Positions 49,594-58,628 of a DNA stretch of 64,000 bases are shown piece by piece. The DNA lies in assembly GCF_014384765.1 (NCBI RefSeq), contig NZ_JACRSP010000001.1, positions 1 through 64,000 of the forward strand, read 5' to 3'. Positions within the stretch are counted from its first letter, which is position 1. Every line of letters begins with the position of its first letter. A program made the position numbers and the translations under genes. The notes under the pieces were generated by a model. The model had not been told where the DNA came from. It ran no database searches and worked only from the letters and a program-made list of their open reading frames with translations. This stretch comes from Feifania hominis. GTDB lineage: Bacteria; Bacillota; Clostridia; Oscillospirales; Feifaniaceae.

Positions 49594-51204
49594 TTGAAGT
49601 TGACAACACAGGCACTGGCGGACAGGGCCCCGTGGGAGGACAGAGGGTATCAGCTGCCAAAGTATGACCGTGAAGAAGTGATACGGCGTACGCATGAGAG
49701 ACCCATATGGCTTCATTTGGGAGCCGGCAATATTTTTCGCGCGTTTCTCGCCGCGGATGCCCAGCGGCTGCTGGACCGCGGCTGGATGGATACGGGGATC
49801 ATCGTGGGAGAGGGATACGACTGCGAGATCATTGAAAAGGCGTACAGGCCCTTTGACAATCTGGCTTTGAGCGTTACGCTCAAGCCGGAGGGGAGCATTG
49901 ACAAGGTCGTGGTCGGCAGCATCACGGAGTCGCTGGCCATGCAGCGGCAAACGCCGGATTGGGCACGGCTTGAGGAAGTGATGCAGAGCCCCTCGCTGCA
50001 AATGGTGAGCTTTACGATTACGGAGAAAGGATACAATCTCAAAGACCAGCAGGGCCGCTATTTTCAGAACACAGAGCAGGACTTCGCCCGGGGGCCCGAC
50101 GGGGCGGACAGCTATATGGGCAAGGTGGCGGCGCTGCTCTATAAGCGCTTTCTGTGCGGGGGACCTGCGATCGCCCTTGTGAGTATGGACAACTGCTCCC
50201 ACAATGGCACCCGTCTGTACGAGGCGCTGCGGGATTTTGCGTCAAAGTGGGAGTCGCAGGGATTGGTCGAGAAAGGTTTTCTCAGCTATGTGGAAGACCG
50301 CGAAAAGGTGGGCTTTCCCTGGAGCATGATCGACAAGATCACGCCCCGGCCGGACGCAAAAGTGGTCGAGATGCTCAAGGCGGACGGCTTTGAGGACACA
50401 GAGTCTCTCAAGACGAAGATGGGGAGCTTTGTCGCGCCATTTGTCAATGCCGAACAGACGCAGTACCTCGTCGTGGAGGATTGGTTCCCGAACGGAAGAC
50501 CGCCGCTTGATAAGGCGGGCGTCATCTTTACACAGCGCGAAACGGTTGACCAGGTGGAAAAGATGAAAGTCTGTACCTGCCTGAACCCGCTGCACACGGC
50601 ACTTGCCGTCTTTGGTTGTCTGCTTGGTTTTACACGGATATCGGATGAGATGAAAGACGAAGACCTGCGCAGAATGGTGGAGATCATCGGGTACAAAGAG
50701 GGGCTACCTGTCGTGGTGGATCCGGGGATTCTCGATCCCCGCGCGTTTCTGGATACGGTGATTCACGAGCGCTTTCCAAACGTGTTCATGCCGGACAGCC
50801 CGCAGCGAATTGCCACCGACACATCGCAGAAACTGGCCATCCGGTTTGGGGAGACCATCAAGGCGTATCTGGCGTCGGACGAACTTGCTGTGGATGATCT
50901 GAAGATGATTCCGCTGGTGTTTGCGGGCTGGTGCCGCTATCTGATGGGCGTGGACGATCGGGGCAACGCGTTTGAGCGCAGCGACGACCCCATGTTCGGG
51001 CAGCTGCTGCCCTATCTGAGCGGCGTTGCATTGGGAGATACCGGCGCCGGCCAAACCCTCAGACCTATTCTGTCAAATGACCGGATTTTCGGCGTGGATC
51101 TGTATGCCGCCGGGCTTGGGCAGAGAGTGGAGAGCTATTTTGCCGAGATGCTCACCGGTCCCGGTGCGGTGCGTGAAACGCTGCATCGCCATGTCAGTGA
51201 ATAG
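49594..51204 (+). CDS. uxuB: Fructuronate reductase, mannitol dehydrogenase family
   Basis: A 536-residue member of the polyol-specific long-chain dehydrogenase family. It has an N-terminal Rossmann-type start (WLHLGAGNIFRAF), a SMDNCSHNG segment and the catalytic K-x5-N-x2-H motif (KVCTCLNPLH). With UxaC and UxaE beside it, the likely reaction is NADH reduction of D-fructuronate to D-mannonate. Reduction of tagaturonate to altronate (UxaB) is the main alternative. Start is TTG after GGGAGGCG. Confidence 0.87.
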   Translation: MKLTTQALADRAPWEDRGYQLPKYDREEVIRRTHERPIWLHLGAGNIFRAFLAADAQRLLDRGWMDTGIIVGEGYDCEIIEKAYRPFDNLALSVTLKPEGSIDKVVVGSITESLAMQRQTPDWARLEEVMQSPSLQMVSFTITEKGYNLKDQQGRYFQNTEQDFARGPDGADSYMGKVAALLYKRFLCGGPAIALVSMDNCSHNGTRLYEALRDFASKWESQGLVEKGFLSYVEDREKVGFPWSMIDKITPRPDAKVVEMLKADGFEDTESLKTKMGSFVAPFVNAEQTQYLVVEDWFPNGRPPLDKAGVIFTQRETVDQVEKMKVCTCLNPLHTALAVFGCLLGFTRISDEMKDEDLRRMVEIIGYKEGLPVVVDPGILDPRAFLDTVIHERFPNVFMPDSPQRIATDTSQKLAIRFGETIKAYLASDELAVDDLKMIPLVFAGWCRYLMGVDDRGNAFERSDDPMFGQLLPYLSGVALGDTGAGQTLRPILSNDRIFGVDLYAAGLGQRVESYFAEMLTGPGAVRETLHRHVSE

Positions 51205-51215
51205 CGGAGGGGCCT

Positions 51216-52640
51216 ATGTTGGTACTTGCGCTTGAATCCAGTACAAGCTCGGCTAAGGCCCTTTTGTTCGACACGGAAAAGGGCGTTTTGGAAACGGCGG
51301 ACGCCTCCTACGCCTCGGAAGGGCTCATCCGCTCGCAGGGTGTCACGGATACCGACGGTGTGTTTCGCCTGACCGCGCACCTTGGCAGGAGGCTGGCACA
51401 GGGGAGAGATATCGCCGCGATCGCGCTCTGCGGCACGTTTCACAGCATGGCGGTCTGCGAGAGCGATATGTCCGCGCGCGACACCTACTCGTGGAATTAC
51501 ATGGCGCCGTCGCTGCAGTGCGCCGAGGCGCGAAAGGACGAGGCGCTTGTCGAAAAGCTGTACACCCGCACGGGCTGCTACCCCCATGTCACCTATATGA
51601 GGCATACGCTTCGCTACCTTGCCGACAGTGGCATGAAATTGACGGGAAAGAAGCTGATAAGCCAGGGCGCCTACAACCTGTTCCAGCTCACGGGTGAGTA
51701 TGCGGAGTCTGTCAGCACCGCCTCCGGTTCCGGCCTGCTGAACATTCACTCGCTGGAGTATGACGACTTTGCCCTCGCGTACGCGGGAGTGGACAGAGGA
51801 CAGCTCGGCGGTCTTGTGACATACAGACAGACGTTCCCACTGAGCGAAAAAGGAGCGCAGACCCTCGGACTTCACCGTGGGATCCCCGTTGTGCCGGCCC
51901 ACCCGGACGGCGCTTTGAATCAAATTGCAAACGGCGCGGCGGTCGCCGGAAGAATGACGCTGTCGGTGGGAACCAGCGGCGCGGTGAGACTGACAGCGAA
52001 AAAGCCGGTCATCCCGCCGGGAAGAGAGCTGTGGAACTACTACGGCGTCACCGACTGGCTGTGCGGCGCCGCGGTGTCCAATGCCTGCAACTGCATCGAC
52101 TGGTTTCGGGAGAGCTGTTTGCAGGGCCGGTTTTCCTTTGAAGAGCTCGAGCGCGAGGGCGAGTCGGTGCGGTCGATGCCGGTGTTTTTGCCGTTTGTGT
52201 TCGGCGAGCGGTGCCCCGGCTGGCGCGACGACCGCCAGGGGGGCTTTGTCGAAGTGAGCTCCGATCACTCGCTTGCCGCCATGTACCGCGCGCTGCAGGC
52301 GGGAATTCTGTTCAATTTGTACCAGTGCTACGAAACGCTGTGCCGCGAGCTTCAAAAGCCGGAAAAGATCATTGTCTCCGGCGGCATTCTGAACTCCGCC
52401 GGATGGACGCAGATGATCGCGGACATCTTCGAGCAGGATATCGTGCTCGTCAAGAACATCAATGCCTCGTCTCTGGGAGCGGCCGTTCTGGGGGCGTATG
52501 CCTGCGGCGCGCGGGAGGATGTGACGCGATTTACCGAGGAGCTGGACGGGGGCAGAATCGTTTCACACCGGCCGGAGCGCTCGGAGTTCTACCGGCGGCA
52601 GTACGAGCGCTATTTGCACTGGTACGACCTGACTAAATAG
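51216..52640 (+). CDS. FGGY-family carbohydrate kinase, gluconate kinase candidate
   Basis: A 474-residue sugar kinase of the FGGY family with an N-terminal ALESSTSSAKALLFD phosphate-1 motif, a GTSGAVRL phosphate-2 motif near 250 and an IIVSGGILNSAGW adenosine-site motif near 385. The family includes gluconate kinase, xylulokinase and glycerol kinase. Location beside 6-phosphogluconate dehydrogenase favours gluconate; xylulose or another aldonate cannot be ruled out. The ATG follows CGGAGGGGCC. Confidence 0.82.
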   Translation: MLVLALESSTSSAKALLFDTEKGVLETADASYASEGLIRSQGVTDTDGVFRLTAHLGRRLAQGRDIAAIALCGTFHSMAVCESDMSARDTYSWNYMAPSLQCAEARKDEALVEKLYTRTGCYPHVTYMRHTLRYLADSGMKLTGKKLISQGAYNLFQLTGEYAESVSTASGSGLLNIHSLEYDDFALAYAGVDRGQLGGLVTYRQTFPLSEKGAQTLGLHRGIPVVPAHPDGALNQIANGAAVAGRMTLSVGTSGAVRLTAKKPVIPPGRELWNYYGVTDWLCGAAVSNACNCIDWFRESCLQGRFSFEELEREGESVRSMPVFLPFVFGERCPGWRDDRQGGFVEVSSDHSLAAMYRALQAGILFNLYQCYETLCRELQKPEKIIVSGGILNSAGWTQMIADIFEQDIVLVKNINASSLGAAVLGAYACGAREDVTRFTEELDGGRIVSHRPERSEFYRRQYERYLHWYDLTK

Positions 52641-52656
52641 AGAGGGGATGGCAACC

Positions 52657-53583
52657 GTGGGAAAGATACTGATTACGCCGCGCTCCTTTGCCAAGACAGA
52701 CGACACGCCCAAAAGACTGCTGATGGAGGCGGGATATGAGTTGATTTGCAACCCCGCCGGCTCCATTCTGACGAGAGAGCAGATGCAGGAGCTGATTGAG
52801 GACGCCGACGGCGTCATCATTGGCGTGGATCCGCTGGACCGGGAGATTATCTCCGCCGGGAGGAAGCTCAGGGCAATTGCAAAATACGGCGTGGGGACTG
52901 ACAACATTGATCTTGCTTTCGCGCGGGAGCGGGGCATACCGGTCTCTGTCACGGCGGGCGCGAACAGCAATGCAGTTGCGGATTATGCCTTTGCGCTAAT
53001 CCTGGCCTGTGCGCGCCAGCTGACGCAGATCAATGAGATGTGCCACCGGAAAAACTGGGGCAAAGTCGTCACGGGTGACGTCTACGGCAAGACCATTGGA
53101 ATCATCGGTCTGGGGGCGATTGGAAAGGGCGTCGCCCGGCGGGCGAGGGGATTTGATATGACTGTGCTGGCATACGACGCTCTCTGGGACGAGGCCTATG
53201 CGGAGGAGAACGGCATTGTCCGCGCGCAGCTGGAGGAGATTTACCGCGAGAGCGACTTTATCAGCTTACATATCCCCCTGACGCCGCAGACCGAAAACCT
53301 CATTGACGAAGAGGCTTTCAAAATGATGAAAAAAGGCGCCGTTTTGGTCAACACAGCGCGCGGGGGCCTTGTTGATGAGACGGCTCTGATTCAGGCGCTC
53401 CATGACGGAACGCTGTCTGCGGCGGGCATTGACGCGTTTGCACAGGAGCCGCCGGACTGTGAGAAGCTCTACAGTCTGCCGAATCTCATCATGGGCTCAC
53501 ACTGCGGTGCGTCCACACGGGGCGCCGCAGAGCAAATGAGCAGGATGGCGGCTGAAAACATTCTCAGAGATCTGAGCAGATAG
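52657..53583 (+). CDS. D-2-hydroxyacid dehydrogenase, phosphoglycerate dehydrogenase-like
   Basis: A 308-residue NAD-dependent oxidoreductase with GLGAIGKGVARRA (dinucleotide fold, about 148-160), an HIPLTPQT segment, VNTARGGLVDE and a final GSHCGAST with the catalytic His. In an aldonate cluster it may reduce a 2-keto acid or hydroxypyruvate. GTG at 52657 is chosen because GAGAGGGG lies 9 bases upstream; the ATG at 52648 directly abuts that site. Confidence 0.86.
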   Translation: MGKILITPRSFAKTDDTPKRLLMEAGYELICNPAGSILTREQMQELIEDADGVIIGVDPLDREIISAGRKLRAIAKYGVGTDNIDLAFARERGIPVSVTAGANSNAVADYAFALILACARQLTQINEMCHRKNWGKVVTGDVYGKTIGIIGLGAIGKGVARRARGFDMTVLAYDALWDEAYAEENGIVRAQLEEIYRESDFISLHIPLTPQTENLIDEEAFKMMKKGAVLVNTARGGLVDETALIQALHDGTLSAAGIDAFAQEPPDCEKLYSLPNLIMGSHCGASTRGAAEQMSRMAAENILRDLSR

Positions 53584-53599
53584 AGAAAAGAGGAACAAA

Positions 53600-54538
53600 A
53601 TGGACGAAACAATGAGAAAAATTTCTGACTGCGGGATCGTTCCCGTCGCCAAGATCAGCGAGGTTGAGCAGGCAAAGCCGCTTGCGCATGCGCTGCTCGA
53701 AGGCGGAATCGGATGCATTGAGGTGACATTTCGTACGCAGGCTGCGGCGCAGGCCATTCAAATCATCTCGCAGAATGTGCCGCGCATGCTGGTGGGCGCG
53801 GGAACGGTGACCACCGTCGAGCAGGTGGATGAGGCAATAGAGGCCGGTGCGAAGTTTCTGGTCTCACCGGGGTTCAACGAAAAGGTGGTTCGCCATGCGA
53901 TGGAGAGGGGCACGCCGATCGTGCCGGGGTGCACAAGTCCGCGCGACATTGAGAGAGCGCTGGAGCTGGGTCTTTGCAATCTCAAGTTCTTCCCGGCGGA
54001 ACAGCTCGGCGGCCTGTCGATGATCCGGGCGCTGTGCGGCCCCTATCCCGGGGCGCGGTTCATGGCGACAGGCGGCGTCAGCGAAGAAAATGCGCCCGCT
54101 TACCTCGCCTGTGACAAGGTTTTTGCAGTGGGCGGCTCGTGGATGGTCAAAGAAGAGCTGATGCGCGAAAAAAAGTACGATGCGATCACGCAGATGTGCC
54201 GCAGCGCGATGAGAAGAGTGCTGGGCTTTCATGTTGAGGCGGTTCGCCTGCACGGCGATGGGGCCCAGGATGAGAGGGAAGATTCTCTTTTGGAGCTGCT
54301 GGGAGGAAGCCTTGGTGAGTGCGAGTGCCGCTTGGAAAGGGTACCGAAAGCGCAGGATGGAGCCGGTCGGGGCATTGTGATAAGCACACTGTCGCTGGAG
54401 CGGGCGCTCGCATATTTCACGCTCATGGGCCGGCAGATCGACGAGAGCAGAACAGAACGGGCCGAAGACGGCAGCTTATCTGCGTTTTATCTGAAAGAGC
54501 GTTTCTGCGGGCTGGAAATTCAATTTGTCACAGCCTGA
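53600..54538 (+). CDS. KDPG/KHG aldolase with C-terminal VOC-like domain
   Basis: A 312-residue fusion. Residues 1-205 are a complete 2-keto-3-deoxy-6-phosphogluconate aldolase: IEVTFRT, LVGAGTV, FLVSPGF, VPGCTSP and the Schiff-base Lys129 in LKFFPAE. Residues ~208-312 (from VLGFHVEAV) look like one glyoxalase/VOC repeat, ending FCGLEIQFVTA. The aldolase gives pyruvate and glyceraldehyde 3-phosphate. The VOC part may bind a metal or a sugar acid, or be structural; its role is unknown. Such fusions are known in Clostridia as far as I recall. Confidence 0.9.
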   Translation: MDETMRKISDCGIVPVAKISEVEQAKPLAHALLEGGIGCIEVTFRTQAAAQAIQIISQNVPRMLVGAGTVTTVEQVDEAIEAGAKFLVSPGFNEKVVRHAMERGTPIVPGCTSPRDIERALELGLCNLKFFPAEQLGGLSMIRALCGPYPGARFMATGGVSEENAPAYLACDKVFAVGGSWMVKEELMREKKYDAITQMCRSAMRRVLGFHVEAVRLHGDGAQDEREDSLLELLGGSLGECECRLERVPKAQDGAGRGIVISTLSLERALAYFTLMGRQIDESRTERAEDGSLSAFYLKERFCGLEIQFVTA

Positions 54539-54577
54539 TCAAACGCCGCCTGGAAAAAACAGAAATGAGGGACAAAG

Positions 54578-56047
54578 ATGAAGAGAGCGCTTTTGGAATT
54601 TGCCCGGCAGGGTTTTCCCGTTTCAAAGGCAAACGAGTTCGGCGTATATCCCGGCTCGGTGTCGAGATTTGACAACGCCGTCGTTTTCATGGCGGACTGC
54701 GGCAGCAGAGATGCTCTGGTCGTATTCGGGGACGACATGGGCTTTGCCGGCAAATCAGAAGACGGATTTCTGCTCTGCGAGCTCAGCCATTCCAATGCCG
54801 TCCGGCTTCGGGAGGTCTTTGCGTACACCGCGCCGCGCGCCCTGCTGCATTCGGCGTGTACAATGGGCCTGGGCGACCGGCTTGGCATCGCAACCGACGG
54901 CCACATAGCCGCCGTAGAGGGGTACTCGGTACTGCCGGTGTTTGCGCAGCAGTCCATGCGTGAATTGAAGCTCACCGGAAGAACCTACGACGACGTGCTC
55001 GACAGCGCGACGTTTGCGGTGTTCCGCCGGGGCTATAAAAAGGGCTTTGGAGCCGACGGGGATCATCTGAAGACTCTCGAGGAGATCGAGTATGCACTGC
55101 GCTGCGGATATTCGATGATTACGCTTGACTGCAGCGAATACATAGACAATACGGTGCAGGGGATGTCCGCCGGGGAGGTCAAAGAGGCGTTTTGCCCGCA
55201 GCCGGAGCGGGATTGCCTCTATCTCAACAGGGAGTTTGTGCTGGGGGGAGAGCGCCTTTTCTTCGATGAGGACACGTTCTGCCGCGGTGTTTTGATCTAT
55301 GACGCCGCATTGAAGTTTATCGACACGGTGTACCGCCGGACGATTGTGAACGCGAGCCGCCCCATTGATTTTGAAATCTCTATCGACGAGACGGCAACCG
55401 TCACGCATCCGCTGCACCACTACTTCATCGCACGGGAACTGCAGAGACTCGGCATAAAAGTCGCGACGGTTGCTCCGAGATTCTGCGGCGAATTTCAAAA
55501 GGGAATTGACTACATCGGCGATACGGCGCAGTTTGAACGGGAGCTGACCATTCATGCGGATATCGCGCAGCAGTTCGGCTACAAGCTCAGCGTTCACTCG
55601 GGGTCGGACAAGTTTCGGATCTTTGAAATCGTCGGGCGGGTTACAGAGGGCCGCTTCCACATCAAGACGGCGGGAACAAGCTGGCTCGAGGCAATAAAAG
55701 CCGTGGCGGTGAAAGCCCCTGCGCTGTACCGGGAAATCCACGCCTACGCGCTCGAGAGCGCCTTTGACGAGGCGAGAAAGTTCTACCATGTCACAACAGA
55801 CCTGAGCAGAATCCCGCCGCTGGACTCGCTGTCGGACGAGCAGCTGCCAAAGCTCTTTTCAAACAGCGATGCCCGCCAGTTGATACACATCACCTACGGC
55901 CACATCCTCGGCGCGAAAAGCCCGGACGGCTCATATCGCTTTCGCGAGCGCCTGTACAGCCTGTGGCGCCGGGAAAGGGAGTTCTGCGATACGCTGCTCA
56001 AAGAGCACATCGGCGCCCATTTGGAACAGCTGACAAAAACACAGTAA
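54578..56047 (+). CDS. uxaE: Tagaturonate epimerase
   Basis: A 489-residue protein resembling the UxaE family first described in Thermotoga, which epimerises D-tagaturonate to D-fructuronate at C3. It has the expected length. Seen are a GFGADGDHLKT segment, an ISIDETATVTHPLHHYFI stretch with Asp, Glu and His residues, a KLSVHSGSDKF motif and a late HITYGHILG. These His/Asp residues probably bind a metal. UxaE lets galacturonate enter the fructuronate route, so no separate altronate genes are needed, and none are here. Confidence 0.86.
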   Translation: MKRALLEFARQGFPVSKANEFGVYPGSVSRFDNAVVFMADCGSRDALVVFGDDMGFAGKSEDGFLLCELSHSNAVRLREVFAYTAPRALLHSACTMGLGDRLGIATDGHIAAVEGYSVLPVFAQQSMRELKLTGRTYDDVLDSATFAVFRRGYKKGFGADGDHLKTLEEIEYALRCGYSMITLDCSEYIDNTVQGMSAGEVKEAFCPQPERDCLYLNREFVLGGERLFFDEDTFCRGVLIYDAALKFIDTVYRRTIVNASRPIDFEISIDETATVTHPLHHYFIARELQRLGIKVATVAPRFCGEFQKGIDYIGDTAQFERELTIHADIAQQFGYKLSVHSGSDKFRIFEIVGRVTEGRFHIKTAGTSWLEAIKAVAVKAPALYREIHAYALESAFDEARKFYHVTTDLSRIPPLDSLSDEQLPKLFSNSDARQLIHITYGHILGAKSPDGSYRFRERLYSLWRREREFCDTLLKEHIGAHLEQLTKTQ

Positions 56048-56063
56048 GGAGAGGTTTACAGCG

Positions 56064-57149
56064 ATGGTATTGAGACAGGACGCAAAGTATGCCCTGATTA
56101 CCCCGACGAGTATGGGGGTGCGAATCACGCCGGTCAACTGTCAGTCCGTGCGGGTGAGCAGACTTTTTGAGATGCAGGCGACAAGCGCTGAGACCAATGT
56201 TGTAAACATCGGCGCCTCCCTAGGACTCCCGGTAAAAGTGCTGACCAAATTTGTAAAGGACAGCGCGATTTCCGACTTTATCAGAGCGGAGCTTCGCCGC
56301 CGCGGTCTGGAATTTGAGGGCGCGCAGGTGGAGCAGGGCGGGCCGTGGGGCTACCGTCATCAGTTCAACATTGCGGACAGCGGCTACGGTGTGCGGGGAC
56401 CGCGCGTGCTCAACGACCGCGCGGGTGAAGTGGGAAGAACGCTCTGTGCCTCGGACTTTGACATCGAGCGCATCTTTGGGAAAGAGGGGTGCCAGATTCT
56501 GCATCTCTCGGGGCTGATCTGTGCGCTTTCGCCCGAGTCGAGCCAATGTTGCCTGGAGCTTGCGCGCGCTGCGAAAAAATACGGCACGCTGATTTCCTTT
56601 GACGTCAATTACCGCCCAAGTTTCTGGGAGGGCAGAGAGGAGCAGCTTCGCGAGGTATTTCTTGAGATCGCGCAGCTCTCCGACATTTTGACCGGCGCCG
56701 ACGTGCTGATTGGCGACAGGGTCGGCTACCAGCCGCTGTTTGAAGAGGGCGCGCCGGACGAGATCAGCACGGAGCACAGGATCGCAGCGGTCAAGGGCAT
56801 GCTGAAAAAAGTGGGGGCAAAGTTTCCAAACGCGGGTGTGCTCACGGCAACCATGAGAGAGGAACTCAGCGCCAACCGCCACCTCTGGGGCGCCATACTG
56901 CTCTTTGACAACGAGTGGTATGTGGAGCAGCTCCGGGAGATCGAAGTGCTCGATCGCATCGGCGGCGGAGACGGCTTTATGGGCGGCTTACTCTATGGCA
57001 TACTCCGGCAGTGGGAGCCCGAGAAGTGGCTTCAGTTTGGCTGGGCATGCGGGGCTCTGGCGGTGACTGTGCTTGACGACTACGCCACACCGGATGACGA
57101 AGAGCAGCTCTGGAGCATTTATCAGGGCAATGCAAAAGTAAAACGATAG
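56064..57149 (+). CDS. kdgK: PfkB-family 2-keto-3-deoxygluconate kinase
   Basis: A 361-residue PfkB-type sugar kinase. The C-terminal catalytic motif reads RIGGGDGFMGGLLYG, a variant of GAGD with the catalytic Asp kept, and the N-terminus has NVVNIGASLGLPV in place of the usual NVA segment. It probably phosphorylates 2-keto-3-deoxygluconate to KDPG for the aldolase two genes upstream. The ATG follows AAGGAGAGG. Confidence 0.85.
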   Translation: MVLRQDAKYALITPTSMGVRITPVNCQSVRVSRLFEMQATSAETNVVNIGASLGLPVKVLTKFVKDSAISDFIRAELRRRGLEFEGAQVEQGGPWGYRHQFNIADSGYGVRGPRVLNDRAGEVGRTLCASDFDIERIFGKEGCQILHLSGLICALSPESSQCCLELARAAKKYGTLISFDVNYRPSFWEGREEQLREVFLEIAQLSDILTGADVLIGDRVGYQPLFEEGAPDEISTEHRIAAVKGMLKKVGAKFPNAGVLTATMREELSANRHLWGAILLFDNEWYVEQLREIEVLDRIGGGDGFMGGLLYGILRQWEPEKWLQFGWACGALAVTVLDDYATPDDEEQLWSIYQGNAKVKR

Positions 57150-57160
57150 GAGAAATGACT

Positions 57161-58612
57161 GTGGAAAAGACGGATATTGGGCTGATCGGGCTCGCCGTTA
57201 TGGGCGAGAACCTTGCCATGAACATGGAAAGCCGGGGATTCTCGGTGAGTGTATACAATCGCAGCACGGGAAAGGTGACAAAGTTTATCGACGGCCGGGC
57301 GAAGGGCAAGAACATCGTCGGCGCCTACTCCCTGGAGGAACTTGTCGCGCAGCTCAAGCGCCCGCGAAAGGTCATGATGATGATCAAGGCGGGAGAGGCG
57401 GTCGACAGGATGATCGACACGCTGATTCCGCTGATGGATGAGGGGGATATTATCATCGACGGCGGAAACAGCCACTTTCCCGATACGATACGCCGGACGA
57501 AGTATGTGGAGAGCAGAGGTCTGCTCTATGTCGGCGTGGGCGTGTCCGGCGGCGAAGAGGGGGCGCTCAAGGGCCCCTCGATGATGCCGGGCGGCTCCGA
57601 GGGGGCCTGGGAGCACGTCAGGCCCATTTTCCAGTCGATCTGTGCAAAAGTGGACGATGGTTCCCCCTGCTGTGAATGGGTCGGGGAAAACGGCGCGGGC
57701 CACTTTGTCAAAATGGTACACAACGGCATCGAGTACGGCGATATTCAGCTGATCTGCGAGGCATATCACCTCATGCGCGACTATCTCTGCATGGGCGCGG
57801 ATGAGATGCACGAGGTTTTCAAAGCCTGGAATGAGAGCGAATTGGACAGCTATCTGATCGAGATCACCCGCGATATTTTCGCCTATCGAGACAGCGATGG
57901 CGAGCCGCTCGTCGACAAGATTCTCGATGCCGCCGGCCAGAAGGGGACCGGGAAGTGGACGTGCGAGGCGGCGCTTGACGAGGGCGTCGCACTGACGCTG
58001 ATTGCCGAGGCGGTGTTCAGCCGGTTTTTGAGCGCAATCAAGCAGGAGCGCGTTGAGGCAAGCAGAATTCTCAGCGGTCCCCACGGGAACTTCCAGGGGG
58101 ACAGAGCGGCCTTTTTGGAGGACATTCGCGCAGCTCTGTACGCGTCGAAGATCGTCTCTTATGCGCAGGGGTACTCCCTGATGAGGTCGGCGGCGCAGAC
58201 GTATGGCTGGAAGCTGAACTATGGGGATATTGCGCTGATGTGGCGCGGAGGCTGCATCATACGAAGCGCGTTTCTCGGTGAGATCAAAAAGGCGTTTGAC
58301 AAAAACCCCGACCTGAGCAACCTCATGTTGGACGACTATTTTAAAAGGGCGCTTGAGAACGCGCAGAGAGGCTGGCGCAATGTCTGCGCAGGCGCGGCGC
58401 TGGCGGGCATTCCGGTGCCGGCGATGAGCGCGGCGCTCAACTACTATGACGGCTACCGGTGTGAGCGGCTTCCGGCGAATCTGCTGCAGGCACAGCGCGA
58501 CTATTTCGGAGCGCACACATACGAGCGGCTTGACCGGCCGCGCGGTGAATTTCTTCACACAAACTGGACGGGTGAGGGCGGAACGACCTCGGCGTCCACT
58601 TATTCGATCTGA
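57161..58612 (+). CDS. gnd: 6-phosphogluconate dehydrogenase, decarboxylating
   Basis: A 483-residue long-form Gnd. It has an N-terminal Rossmann fold (GLIGLAVMGENLAMN), a NRSTGK coenzyme-phosphate site, VGVSGGEEGA, and the catalytic Lys/Asn stretch GHFVKMVHNGIEYGDMQ-like (here GDIQ). It oxidises 6-phosphogluconate to ribulose 5-phosphate and CO2. GTG at 57161 is preferred, since AGGAGA is 8 bases upstream; the ATG at 57155 is too close. Confidence 0.94.
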   Translation: MEKTDIGLIGLAVMGENLAMNMESRGFSVSVYNRSTGKVTKFIDGRAKGKNIVGAYSLEELVAQLKRPRKVMMMIKAGEAVDRMIDTLIPLMDEGDIIIDGGNSHFPDTIRRTKYVESRGLLYVGVGVSGGEEGALKGPSMMPGGSEGAWEHVRPIFQSICAKVDDGSPCCEWVGENGAGHFVKMVHNGIEYGDIQLICEAYHLMRDYLCMGADEMHEVFKAWNESELDSYLIEITRDIFAYRDSDGEPLVDKILDAAGQKGTGKWTCEAALDEGVALTLIAEAVFSRFLSAIKQERVEASRILSGPHGNFQGDRAAFLEDIRAALYASKIVSYAQGYSLMRSAAQTYGWKLNYGDIALMWRGGCIIRSAFLGEIKKAFDKNPDLSNLMLDDYFKRALENAQRGWRNVCAGAALAGIPVPAMSAALNYYDGYRCERLPANLLQAQRDYFGAHTYERLDRPRGEFLHTNWTGEGGTTSASTYSI

Positions 58613-58628
58613 CGGGAGGGAACCTGAT

